A stretch of 64,000 nucleotides of DNA from Tolypothrix brevis GSE-NOS-MK-07-07A (GTDB lineage: Bacteria > Cyanobacteriota > Cyanobacteriia > Cyanobacteriales > Nostocaceae): NCBI GenBank assembly GCA_019358985.1, contig JAHHIJ010000032.1, positions 1-64,000 on the forward strand. The letters are read 5' to 3'. Below the pieces are notes generated by a model, which was not told the origin of the DNA, did no database searches, and worked only from the letters and a program-made list of their open reading frames with translations. The position numbers and the translations under genes were made by a program. This document shows, piece after piece, positions 44,354-52,591 of this stretch. How positions within the stretch are numbered: position 1 is the stretch's first letter; every line of letters begins with the position of its first letter.

Positions 44354-45928
44354 CTAACCACTAACCACTAACTCTTCTTGTGCGCGTGCGCCGAAGTTTT
44401 CTATTAGCAGTTGGCGTAATATTGGCTGCAAATCTTCGCAGGGTATGCTTTTGGTGACACAAGTTCCTAAATGTGCATCTTTACCAACTTTGCCGCCCAT
44501 ATAAATGTCAACTCCTTCTAAAGTTTTGCCATTTTTGCGTACTTTAGTTCCCATTAACCCGATGTCTGCAACTTGCGGCTGTCCGCAGGAGTTAGGACAA
44601 CCTGTCCAGTGAATGCGTACAGTCCGAGTGAATGTTAACTCGCTTTCCAATGCTTTGATCATTGCCAAAGCGCGGTTTTTGGTTTCAATTAGGGCAAAGT
44701 TGCAAAATTGGGCGCCTGTGCAAGAAACTAGCGATCGCATTAACGAACCAGGCACAATTTGAAATCTTTCTAACAGATTTTCTGTTAAAAATGCTGTCAA
44801 TCTTGTATCAGCAATATTGGGGATAATCACGTTTTGCTCAACTGTGAGCCTAATTTCACTACTGCCGTAAACTTCTGCAATACGAGCAATTTCAAACATA
44901 TCATCGGCAAAGAATCGACCAACGGGAATGTTTAACCCGACGTAGTTTAATCCTGGTTGCTTTTGTTTGTATACGCCAATGTGGTCGCGTTTTTCCCAGT
45001 CGATTTCATCTTTGGCTGCTGCGGTAATTAATGACTTACCCAAACGGTTTTCGACTTCTGAGCGGAATTTGTCTAAACCCAATTCATCAATTAGCCACAT
45101 TAAGCGCGATTTTTGGCGATTTGCGCGTAAACCGCGATCGCGATAAACTTCTAAAATCGCTCTACATACAGCAACTACATCTTCTGGAGGCACCCAAGCA
45201 TTTAACGGAATCGCTGCATCACACCGTTTGGCAGAGAAAAAGCCCCCAACCAGGACATTGAAGCCAAACTGAGGTGAGGAAAACTCTTTCCCCCCCTCCT
45301 TAAAAGCGGGGACAAAAGCCAAATCGTTGATTTCCGCATGAACTGAGTTATCACGTCCAGCGGTGATGGCGATGTTAAACTTACGCGGCAGGTTGCTAAA
45401 CTCTGAGTTACCAACGCCATTGTTGGTAATCATATCTTGAATTTGCTGTACCAACTCTCGCGTATCAAACAACTCCGAAGCATCCAATCCAGCTACGGGA
45501 TCGCCTGTAATGTTGCGAACGTTGTCCATTCCTGACTGTACAGTGGTTAAGCCAACAGCTTCAAATTTATTAAAGATATCTGGTAGATCTTCAATGCGGA
45601 TGCCTCGCAATTGGATATTCTGTCTAGTAGTGATGTCAGCGTAGCCGTCTTCACCGTAACGCTGCACTACTTCAGCTAGCACACGCATTTGATGAGAAGT
45701 TAGAATACCGTTAGGCATCCGCAACCGCATCATAAACTTGCCGGGAGTGGCTGGACGAAAGAACACACCCACCCATTTTAGCCGATGGTCGCGATCGCAT
45801 TCGTCCATTGCTTCCCAACCGAAGGAGGCAAATTTTTCGATTTCTGCTTTAACGGCAAGTCCATCTTTTTCTGCTTTGAATTTCTCGAACTTGTTTAAGC
45901 TGGGTGTGGTAGTTGCTGTGTCTGTCAT
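44354..45928 (-). CDS. nirA: Ferredoxin-nitrite reductase
   Basis: A 524-residue siroheme/4Fe-4S enzyme reducing nitrite to ammonium with ferredoxin. The cluster and siroheme are bound by Cys residues in VSCTGAQFCNFALIETKNR and TGCPNSCGQPQ. The N-terminal ferredoxin-binding part (LKWVGVFFRPATPGKFMMRL) is normal. The last residues (LVVSG) and the stop are encoded in GTTAGTGG tandem units, so the tail is probably repeat-derived. First gene of nirA-nrtP-narB; it has a clear NtcA promoter upstream. Confidence 0.97.
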   Translation of the reverse strand: MTDTATTTPSLNKFEKFKAEKDGLAVKAEIEKFASFGWEAMDECDRDHRLKWVGVFFRPATPGKFMMRLRMPNGILTSHQMRVLAEVVQRYGEDGYADITTRQNIQLRGIRIEDLPDIFNKFEAVGLTTVQSGMDNVRNITGDPVAGLDASELFDTRELVQQIQDMITNNGVGNSEFSNLPRKFNIAITAGRDNSVHAEINDLAFVPAFKEGGKEFSSPQFGFNVLVGGFFSAKRCDAAIPLNAWVPPEDVVAVCRAILEVYRDRGLRANRQKSRLMWLIDELGLDKFRSEVENRLGKSLITAAAKDEIDWEKRDHIGVYKQKQPGLNYVGLNIPVGRFFADDMFEIARIAEVYGSSEIRLTVEQNVIIPNIADTRLTAFLTENLLERFQIVPGSLMRSLVSCTGAQFCNFALIETKNRALAMIKALESELTFTRTVRIHWTGCPNSCGQPQVADIGLMGTKVRKNGKTLEGVDIYMGGKVGKDAHLGTCVTKSIPCEDLQPILRQLLIENFGARAQEELVVSG

Positions 45929-46096
45929 GAGTTGACTTCCGTTGCTTTGTTGCTAGTTCGCGTTTGAATATCTGAATGTAGTTTTATCGGTTTGTGAATG
46001 TACGATTTTTTTTAAAGTAAATTTTTGAGTTTTACGACATTGCAAATTGATCAAAGCTCTTTTTTGACGAGGCTTGTAACAATTTGCTTGTTCCTA

Positions 46097-46138
46097 AGAT
46101 TAAGGTTGGATGAATGTTAAAATCGTATAAATAGTTAC
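46097..46138 (-). promoter_or_regulatory. NtcA-activated promoter of nirA
   Basis: On the minus strand, GTAACTATTTATAC (46125-46138) is a perfect GTA-N8-TAC site. Exactly 22 bases further is TAATCT (46097-46102), matching the TAN3T -10 box. This is the canonical layout of class II NtcA promoters, which turn on under nitrogen limitation. The leader to nirA would be about 160 bases. Confidence 0.85.
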
Positions 46139-46224
46139 TAAATTTTAGTAAAATTGCAGATAATGCATGAACTTGATGCATTATCTGTATGAGAAAATTT
46201 GATCAGAGCGATCGCACTCCGAAA

Positions 46225-46445
46225 ATTAATTATGCGTTGCCCGAAACCCTCGATTAGACGTAGCAGTGCTACGTCTCTACGTATGACTCTGGAAATATCT
46301 ATTACAGCAACTTTGGAGGACTTTAGTCCTCACTACAAACCTTATTTGAACCACACATCAAAAACCTATGTAGAGACGTAGCAATGCTACGTCTGTTACA
46401 TATTTTTCGGGCAACGCATAATAAAAGAGTGGTGGATGTCTATAC
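46225..46445. repeat. MITE-like element between nirA and the HEAT gene
   Basis: Arms TTATGCGTTGCCCGAAA (46230-46246) and TTTCGGGCAACGCATAA (46405-46422) are inverted. Inside are two AGACGTAGCA...TGCTACGTCT hairpins (near 46256-46280 and 46370-46395). It is the same family as 8209-8442, inserted just upstream of the NtcA site region. Confidence 0.8.
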
Positions 46446-46504
46446 AGGCAATTAACTGGACATGATATAACAGCAAATAACCACCAACCAACAACTAATC
46501 AATT

Positions 46505-47803
46505 GTGAACAACATCAACCAGCTTTTGGTGCAAGTGCAGGCAGCACACGATGCGGCTGATTGGTCACGAGTCTTGCAATGCGTGCAACAGTTCATTCTG
46601 GGAGAGGATGCCAAAGATTCAGAGATAGTTAAAAATCAAGAATATTTGCTGGAATTAGCACTCTGCGTTTTAAAAATGGGGGATTTTCAGCAACGCTGGG
46701 AAATTGGTAAAGTGTTTGTCCGTTTGGGAAATATTGCTATAACCCCGTTGATTGATATCCTAGAAGATGAAGATGCAGAGTCAGAATTGCGATGGTATGC
46801 AGTCCGGATTTTGGGAGAACTGAAAAATCCCATTGCGATCGCATCCCTGGTAAAATTTCTTCAAGCCAATGAAAATGAAGAATTTAAGGCGATTGCTGCT
46901 ACCGCCTTAGCAAAAATTGGAAAAAGTGCCATCAGTGCTTTATCAGGACTTTTAGCATCCAAAGATACACGAGTTTTTGCAGTGCGATCGCTTTCTTACA
47001 TCCGTCAACCAGAAATTATTACACCTCTATTAAGTGTGGTGAAAGATCCCCTAGTTGAAATCCGCGCTATTGCCATTGAAGCTCTCAGCAGCTTTCACGA
47101 TCCTCGTATTCCACCGATTCTTTTAAATGCTTTAACTGATGTCGCTAGTGCTGTTAGACGTGAAGCTGTGCTTAGTTTGAGTGTTCGCACTGACTTACAT
47201 CAAGAATTAGATTTGGTGGTGAAACTCCAACCCAAGCTTCATGACCTTAATATAGAAGTTGCCCAAGCAGCAGTAGTTGCACTTTCGCGAATCGGTACTG
47301 ATGAGGCGGCAAAACAGTTATTTTTAGTGCTAATATCGCCCCAGACACCAATAAAATTACAACTTGAAATTATCCGCGCCCTGAGTTGGATGAAGACATT
47401 ATCCAGTTTAGAATATCTCCAAGAAGCATTTAATCAACTTTCATTGGAGACAGTGTGGTTAGAAATTGTCACAGTTTTAGGTCGAGTCAAGGATTCAACA
47501 TTAATTGAGAAAGCAACTGTAATTTTACTTTCAATAGTGCGATCGCAACATCCAGCAATTGAGATTGCCTCAATTAAAAGTGCGATCGCTTTATCTTTAG
47601 GACAATTAGGCAATATTGAGGCAATTGAACCATTGATTTATCTTCTAACAGATAATAATGAAGTCGTCAGATTGCACATCGTCGCTGCACTAAAGAATCT
47701 CGCAGCAGAAACCGCTTATCAACAATTGCAACAATTATTAAATAATCCCACCCTGACACCAGATTTACGCGAAGGAATTACCGCAGCTTTGGCGGAATGG
47801 TAA
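46505..47803 (+). CDS. HEAT-repeat protein divergent from nirA
   Basis: A 432-residue protein of about nine HEAT/PBS-lyase-type repeats (ELRWYAVRILGELKNPIAIA, VEIRAIAIEALSSFHDPRIP, VVRLHIVAALKNLAAETAYQ). It starts at GTG 46505. Such repeats bind proteins; phycobilin lyases CpcE/F also use them, but residues for that role cannot be judged. Divergent placement from nirA recalls nirB of other cyanobacteria, a gene needed for full nitrite reductase activity, but I cannot show that this is the same family. Confidence 0.75.
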   Translation: MNNINQLLVQVQAAHDAADWSRVLQCVQQFILGEDAKDSEIVKNQEYLLELALCVLKMGDFQQRWEIGKVFVRLGNIAITPLIDILEDEDAESELRWYAVRILGELKNPIAIASLVKFLQANENEEFKAIAATALAKIGKSAISALSGLLASKDTRVFAVRSLSYIRQPEIITPLLSVVKDPLVEIRAIAIEALSSFHDPRIPPILLNALTDVASAVRREAVLSLSVRTDLHQELDLVVKLQPKLHDLNIEVAQAAVVALSRIGTDEAAKQLFLVLISPQTPIKLQLEIIRALSWMKTLSSLEYLQEAFNQLSLETVWLEIVTVLGRVKDSTLIEKATVILLSIVRSQHPAIEIASIKSAIALSLGQLGNIEAIEPLIYLLTDNNEVVRLHIVAALKNLAAETAYQQLQQLLNNPTLTPDLREGITAALAEW

Positions 47804-47855
47804 TACGTAGTAAGCACGAAGAGTGCTTACTACCCTAGCCACATTTATTCTCAAC

Positions 47856-48797
47856 ATGCCAAAATGTGGACGCGAAACTAATACATCGGTATTTAGTGTG
47901 TTTAAATTTTTTACGAAACTTGACTATTTGTTAAAAGAAACTTTCCTCGGCTTGCTGCGAGGAGGTTGGATGAATTGGGCGGCGGTGAGTACCGTTACTG
48001 TGTTATTATTTTTATTCGGGTTGAGTCTGCAAAGTTCTTGGCAATTAGAAAAGCTGCTTAACCAATTTGGTAGCCAGCTAGAAGTCTCAGTATACCTGAA
48101 TGCGGGTGCTACGGTTGAAGCGATCGCTCCAATAGTTGAGAAATTACCTCAAGTAGCGGCGATGCAAACAATCACCAAAGAGCAAGCTTGGAATAAACTA
48201 GTAAAGGAACTAGGAATTTCTGATATTGAAGGTGTCACCCAGCAGTTAGGCGATAATCCTTTAGTTGATGAGATTAAGGTCAAAGCACGTAACTCCCAAG
48301 TTGTCCCCAATTTAGCGACGCAACTTGCTAAAATACCCCAAGTTAATTCAGTGCAGTATGTAGATGAAGCTGTGCAACGTATTGCTCAGTTACATACTGG
48401 GTTGAATTGGATTACTTTAACAATTACCATAATTTTGACTTCCACAGCGATCGCAGTCACTAGCACCACAATTCGCTTAATTGTTCTTGCACGACGTCGG
48501 GAAATTGAAATTATGGAACTTGTGGGTGCAACTTCGACTTGGATTTATCTACCGTTTATTTTACAAGGAATTGCTTTTGGTTTAGTTGGTGGTGCGATCG
48601 CTTGGAGTTTCATTTCTCTAATCCAACAGTTTATCACTAAATTGCTCAGTAATCAACCTGAGTTTATCCAATTTCTCACCAACGGTTTGCAACTCACTAG
48701 CGGACAAACTTTATTATTACCTTTGATTCTCCTGGGTTTTGGTGCCACAGTCGGATTCTTAGGAAGTTTGTTTGCAGTGCGTCGATTTGCTAGATAA
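47856..48797 (+). CDS. ftsX: FtsX-family cell-division permease
   Basis: A protein of about 313 residues. It has a cytoplasmic start, TM1 (AAVSTVTVLLFLFGLSLQ), an extracytoplasmic domain (LEVSVYLNAGATVEAIAP onward), then three helices (TLTITIILTSTAIAVTST, IYLPFILQGIAFGLVGGAIA, LLLPLILLGFGATVGFLG). The motif ARRREIEIMELVGAT is diagnostic. FtsX pairs with the ATPase FtsE to control wall hydrolysis at the septum; ftsE is not adjacent. The start is uncertain: ATG 47856 is used, with GTG 47823 as an alternative. Confidence 0.88.
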   Translation: MPKCGRETNTSVFSVFKFFTKLDYLLKETFLGLLRGGWMNWAAVSTVTVLLFLFGLSLQSSWQLEKLLNQFGSQLEVSVYLNAGATVEAIAPIVEKLPQVAAMQTITKEQAWNKLVKELGISDIEGVTQQLGDNPLVDEIKVKARNSQVVPNLATQLAKIPQVNSVQYVDEAVQRIAQLHTGLNWITLTITIILTSTAIAVTSTTIRLIVLARRREIEIMELVGATSTWIYLPFILQGIAFGLVGGAIAWSFISLIQQFITKLLSNQPEFIQFLTNGLQLTSGQTLLLPLILLGFGATVGFLGSLFAVRRFAR

Positions 48798-48927
48798 TAA
48801 TTATAATTCCTAGTCGGCGCTACCCTGCGGGAAAGCTTCGCTAACAGCGCTGAAAAAATCCCCAATTTCACAGTCGGGTACCGTAACACATATTCAAAAT
48901 AAAAGCGCTGAAGCGCTTACTACGTTC

Positions 48928-50286
48928 TTAAATTTTAATATTCGACAACGGATTAAACAAGCGGGAAAATTCACCATTTTCAAATGTTTCATCCCAATTT
49001 GTGGGTAAACGATGAGGATTAGGATTTTCCCGTGTGGGTACCCGCATAAAAATGTAATCACACTTAACATTATCTAACTTCGTCTGGGAAGTAATTAACC
49101 AATCTTCGATGTAAGCACCGGTAAGAGTTGCACCTCTCAAATCGGTTTTATTTAATTCCGTTTGTCCTAAATTCGCTCTCGAAAAATCTGCATCTTGGAA
49201 GTTAGATGCACTAAGATTCGCTCCTATTAAGCTAGCATCCTTGATATTCGCTCCCTGCAAATTTATATTTTGCAAGTTCCAGCCGTTCAAATTTTTATTT
49301 TGTAAGTCTTTCGTAACCAGCAATTCTCGTAATTGCAGATCATCAAGATAAGTTGTTCCCACAGCGGCAAGATCCAACTTTTTCGCTTGATACCAGCAAG
49401 TGCGTGTCAAAATAGCCGTGGTAAAGCTGGTATTTTTCAGTCTGGCTTGGGTAAAGTCCGCATCTGTCAAATCGCAGCCTTGGAAACTAGTTCCATATTT
49501 TGTCACAAAAGCGATCGCTAAATTCCGAGTTAAGCTTTGCTTTTCATCTCCAAATAAGGCATGACAACTGACATAAGCACTAAGTAATATTACTGCTACT
49601 GACACTATTAATGCTACCCCACCAGAAATCAAATTGACCATTGCTGCTGCCACAGCCACGGCTCCAGCTATTGCCCCCGCAACTGACACTGTTACTGTCA
49701 CTGCAAGCAATCCAGCGATAATTCCGGCAAATGCGGCGGCTCCAGCTATGACTACTGCCCCTGCCGCTACAATTACTACTGATATTGAGGCAGTAACAAT
49801 TACTGCTACTATCGGGGCTAATTCCATGACGCTTGTAACTGCTACTCCAGCCCAAGCTACTGCTACTATAGCTGTCCAAGCGATCGCAGCCAAACCAGAA
49901 GCGATCATTGCCATGATCAAAAATCCCCAGGCTGCTGACAATCCCCGGCGGATAATGGTAATAAAAAACACTAGCAAGAGGATCAAGCTAACTACCACAA
50001 CATAAATATTTTCGCGGTGATTGTTAACGAGAATAAATCCTAGCAGGGAACCGCCAACGGCTGATAGCAGTCCGGATATTGCCGATAGGAGTAATGCAAA
50101 TATTAGCAAAGCGATCGCCCAACGGCGTTGTAAACCTGCTTTGGCGTTGCAAAAATTTGCACTCTTGAGAATGGCACCATTAAAATCTGTACCACGAATA
50201 TCAGAATCAGAGAAATCTGCGCCGGTTAAATCTTGCCCTTTAAAGGATTTGCCTCTGAGCTTTCCACGGCGATAATTTTGAGCCAT
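48928..50286 (-). CDS. Pentapeptide-repeat protein with a central multi-span membrane region
   Basis: A 452-residue protein. Pentapeptide repeats (A[D/N]LXX) flank the membrane part: N-terminal about 5-48 (DLTGADFSDSDIRGTDFNGA) and C-terminal about 265-400 (ANLSASNFQDADFSRANLGQ). The centre (about 57-245) is very rich in Ala, Val, Ile and Gly and forms about six to eight helices. Pentapeptide stretches make right-handed quadrilateral helices that bind proteins. Function is unknown. ATG 50286 is preferred to a TTG two codons upstream. Confidence 0.8.
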   Translation of the reverse strand: MAQNYRRGKLRGKSFKGQDLTGADFSDSDIRGTDFNGAILKSANFCNAKAGLQRRWAIALLIFALLLSAISGLLSAVGGSLLGFILVNNHRENIYVVVVSLILLLVFFITIIRRGLSAAWGFLIMAMIASGLAAIAWTAIVAVAWAGVAVTSVMELAPIVAVIVTASISVVIVAAGAVVIAGAAAFAGIIAGLLAVTVTVSVAGAIAGAVAVAAAMVNLISGGVALIVSVAVILLSAYVSCHALFGDEKQSLTRNLAIAFVTKYGTSFQGCDLTDADFTQARLKNTSFTTAILTRTCWYQAKKLDLAAVGTTYLDDLQLRELLVTKDLQNKNLNGWNLQNINLQGANIKDASLIGANLSASNFQDADFSRANLGQTELNKTDLRGATLTGAYIEDWLITSQTKLDNVKCDYIFMRVPTRENPNPHRLPTNWDETFENGEFSRLFNPLSNIKI

Positions 50287-50292
50287 GTTCAA

Positions 50293-50597
50293 TTTGAACA
50301 GAGTGGGACACTTTTTGCTACAGGTTGTAGGATATCAGTTTTTGGTGAGTTTATTTCTGTTATGTATTTAAATTTAAAAATCTAGTAGTCCACCTTCCGC
50401 ACCCAAAACGGTCACAATCTGTTATTACTGAGGTTAATTCATCAATTGTAATTTACGCTACGCGATCGCTACAGGGTTGTATAGTGTGACCAATTGGTAG
50501 TAAACAAGGTTTGACGCAACGGATATTGAGTGTAAAAGATGTGCCGACAGCCTCAAACAATTGCAGGTTAATTGGTTTGCGAGTTTTGGGATAGGTC
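50293..50597. other. Intergenic region with a possible short minus-strand frame
   Basis: On the minus strand about 45 codons ending at 50453 read like protein (KPINLQLFEAVGTSFTLNIR) without a clear start, and overlap the end of the upstream gene in another frame. It may be a remnant. Otherwise nothing is recognised. Confidence 0.3.
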
Positions 50598-51587
50598 TTA
50601 TGAGTAAGCAAAGGCAATTTTAATAACTGCTATTTTTCTGACTAGCGTCATCTCTCCGGTTTTGATATCCACAGTGAATAAAGAATTCATTGGCTCATGA
50701 TTGATATTAGCCACTGCATATAGTTCTCCTAGTGGAGAAACACTTAAGCTGAGTAAGTCATTTTCTAAAGGTTTATTGTTGAAGTGCAATTCTGACAACT
50801 TAATAATTAGTGGTTTGCCAGTGATTAGTGAATTATTCTCCATGTCTAACTGCACCAAATGCATACGGTGTCCTATCCCCATGCTTGTAGCATAAATTTT
50901 TCTATTAACTGGGGATTGAGTGAGATTGCTATAGCGTTGGTCTGGTTGCAGGTCGGGTAAAACAAGTCCATCATAAGTTACTTTACCCGTCTTGTAGTCA
51001 ATAGTTGCTAACTCAAAGGGTGGGGCACCCGCTCTTAGACTAACTATGCCCAGAAGCTTGCCATCTTTAGTTTCGAGCAGACTTTCTAAAGTACTATTTT
51101 CCTGTTTAAATCCCCACACTTTTAGAGCTTTGTGAATTCGAGAAGACTTGTCAGTTTTAATAAATACAAGACGATTAAAATTGCCCTTTTGCGTGTGTGC
51201 TACACAGGTAATAATGAACATCCCGTTGGATAGAGGAGTGAGGCTTGTTAGCCTTTCGCGAGGCTGCTTATGGAAGGCTTTAGGGGCAGTTTTAGTATGT
51301 GTATTTAGGTTGTCAACGATGTGAGCCGAGATTGGAGAGTGTAATAACTGTTTACCAGTTTGTATATCTAAAGATATTAGAGATATTTGAGGGGTCGTGT
51401 GGGCTATATTTTTCCTCTCTGAAGTATGCAATGGTCTTCCTACTACATTACAAATCTTTCTTGCAGTTTCATTGGCTACATTTGCACTAACTATATCTAT
51501 ATTGTTGCTGGTCGCAAAGTGTACTCCATAAATTACGGAAGACTTCTGCACAGCAGTTTCTTGAATCTTGGGATTTATATTGGACAT
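50598..51587 (-). CDS. Hypothetical beta-propeller-like protein
   Basis: A 329-residue protein without a signal peptide. Repeating blocks such as PQISLISLDIQTGKQLL, FELATIDYKTGKVTYDGLVL and NSLFTVDIKTGEMTLVRKI have the strand-turn-strand pattern of propeller blades. No enzymatic motif and no known family were found. It is followed upstream by decayed WD40 sequence on the other strand. The start (MSNINPKIQETAVQ) has only a weak ribosome-binding site. Confidence 0.55.
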   Translation of the reverse strand: MSNINPKIQETAVQKSSVIYGVHFATSNNIDIVSANVANETARKICNVVGRPLHTSERKNIAHTTPQISLISLDIQTGKQLLHSPISAHIVDNLNTHTKTAPKAFHKQPRERLTSLTPLSNGMFIITCVAHTQKGNFNRLVFIKTDKSSRIHKALKVWGFKQENSTLESLLETKDGKLLGIVSLRAGAPPFELATIDYKTGKVTYDGLVLPDLQPDQRYSNLTQSPVNRKIYATSMGIGHRMHLVQLDMENNSLITGKPLIIKLSELHFNNKPLENDLLSLSVSPLGELYAVANINHEPMNSLFTVDIKTGEMTLVRKIAVIKIAFAYS

Positions 51588-51652
51588 ATCTTGTTAGTGT
51601 CCTCTAGAAATACTACTTGCAAATATAGCATTAAAATCTATTTACTGTACTT

Positions 51653-51688
51653 ACATGTGCATAAGTTGATTTGGCTTACACCTATTGA
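51653..51688. repeat. GTGCATAAGTTGATTTGG...TTACACCTATTGA repeat, copy 2
   Basis: It matches copy 1 (17164) and copy 3 (52461) in the GTGCATAA, TTGAT and ACACCTAT blocks. It lies at the start of the decayed WD40 stretch. Confidence 0.5.
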
Positions 51689-51988
51689 CCGTTTTGGGGT
51701 GCGTTTTGTTGATAATACAACTATTGCCGCAACCAATAGTGATAGAAGTATTAAGCTATGGAATGTAAACGGTAAAAAAAATAACAGACTTAGGAGGACA
51801 TATCGAACAAGTTCTTAACTTAGATGTCAGTCGCGATGGTAAATATATTGCTTCAGCTAGCAAGGATGGAACTGTTAAAATATGGAGTTCAAAATCCTAT
51901 AAACTACTGCAAAATTTAGTAATTCCTAACAGTATTATCGATATTATCAATCAACTCAGTTTTAGCCCTGACAGCAAAAAATCGTAGG
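51689..51988 (+). pseudogene. WD40-repeat gene remnant, frameshifted
   Basis: Two adjoining frames together read as WD40 sequence. The first ends at GVRFVDNTTIAATNSDRSIK-LWNVNGKK and shifts frame at the A-run near 51773-51780. The second continues with QVLNLDVSRDGKYIASASKD and VKIWSSKSYKLLQNL, up to SFSPDSKK. It is then cut off by the GTAGGTTGGGT repeat element at 51984. It has no start codon. It is probably the remains of a larger WD40 protein, perhaps of the caspase-NTPase-WD40 type whose truncated relative lies just downstream. Confidence 0.7.
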
Positions 51989-52058
51989 TTGGGTTGAGGA
52001 ACGAAACCCAACGTTCATAAGGTTTTGTTGGGTTGTGCAAAGCCTCCACCCAACCTAC
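51984..52058. repeat. GTAGGTTGGGT/ACCCAACCTAC miniature element
   Basis: Eleven-base perfect inverted ends, with inner AACCCAAC and GTTGGGTT arms. It interrupts the WD40 remnant, so it inserted after or during its decay. Confidence 0.75.
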
Positions 52059-52591
52059 AATTATCCTTAACTGAGCAGTATTGGGACAGAATTGCGATCG
52101 CTCTACCAAAAAAAACTCATCCGTGGATATACTTATTCAGTATCAGGGCTAAAAACAGTTAAGTAAGGTGCCGAAAGGAAGTGTTAACAAATTTTTGTCA
52201 TGTTTTATGATAGCGTTTGTCATGTTTTCATGTCAAGGGAGGAGAAACCCCTACCGTTAAATGGTCACTAGTGACTATATTGGCAAATGGAAACGTTCGA
52301 CTTGCCCCGGTGGTACTGGGGCTTTTATTAGAAAAGAATTATCTTAGCATCAATCTGTATATTTATCAAACTCTGGGTCGCTACAACGGGGTAATTGCTG
52401 AATTTACAAACACGGCAAGTTCCATATCATTTGGGAAAAAGTAAGCAACGCATTGTTCGGTACATGTGCATAAATTGATGTAGCTCACACCTATAAAACA
52501 AGATACAAGGTAAGCAATACTTGCTGAACGAAGGTTCGGCGAATCAGGTAGAACTTGCCGCTTCATATATTAAAACTTTTGTCAATATCAC
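52059..52591. other. Intergenic region before the caspase gene
   Basis: It contains decayed sequence and copy 3 of the GTGCATAA...ACACCTAT repeat (52461-52498). An open frame at 52217-52444 has no recognisable domain or ribosome-binding site. The caspase promoter presumably lies near the 3' end. Confidence 0.4.

Noticed and set aside
44139-44357. Open frame with repeated DVPAERLYGTFC units, looking like a repetitive protein
   Set aside because: It is only the tandem palindromic hairpins read as codons; there is no independent sign of a gene.
46505-47803. Phycobilin lyase CpcE/CpcF or NirB assignment for the HEAT gene
   Set aside because: HEAT repeats alone do not distinguish these; no phycobiliprotein genes are adjacent and the NirB likeness rests only on position.
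49634-50005. Alanine/threonine-rich frame on the plus strand
   Set aside because: Shadow of the Ala/Val-rich membrane region of the pentapeptide-repeat gene on the other strand.
52217-52444. 75-codon frame before the caspase gene
   Set aside because: No domain, no ribosome-binding site, and it lies in decayed sequence beside a repeat copy.
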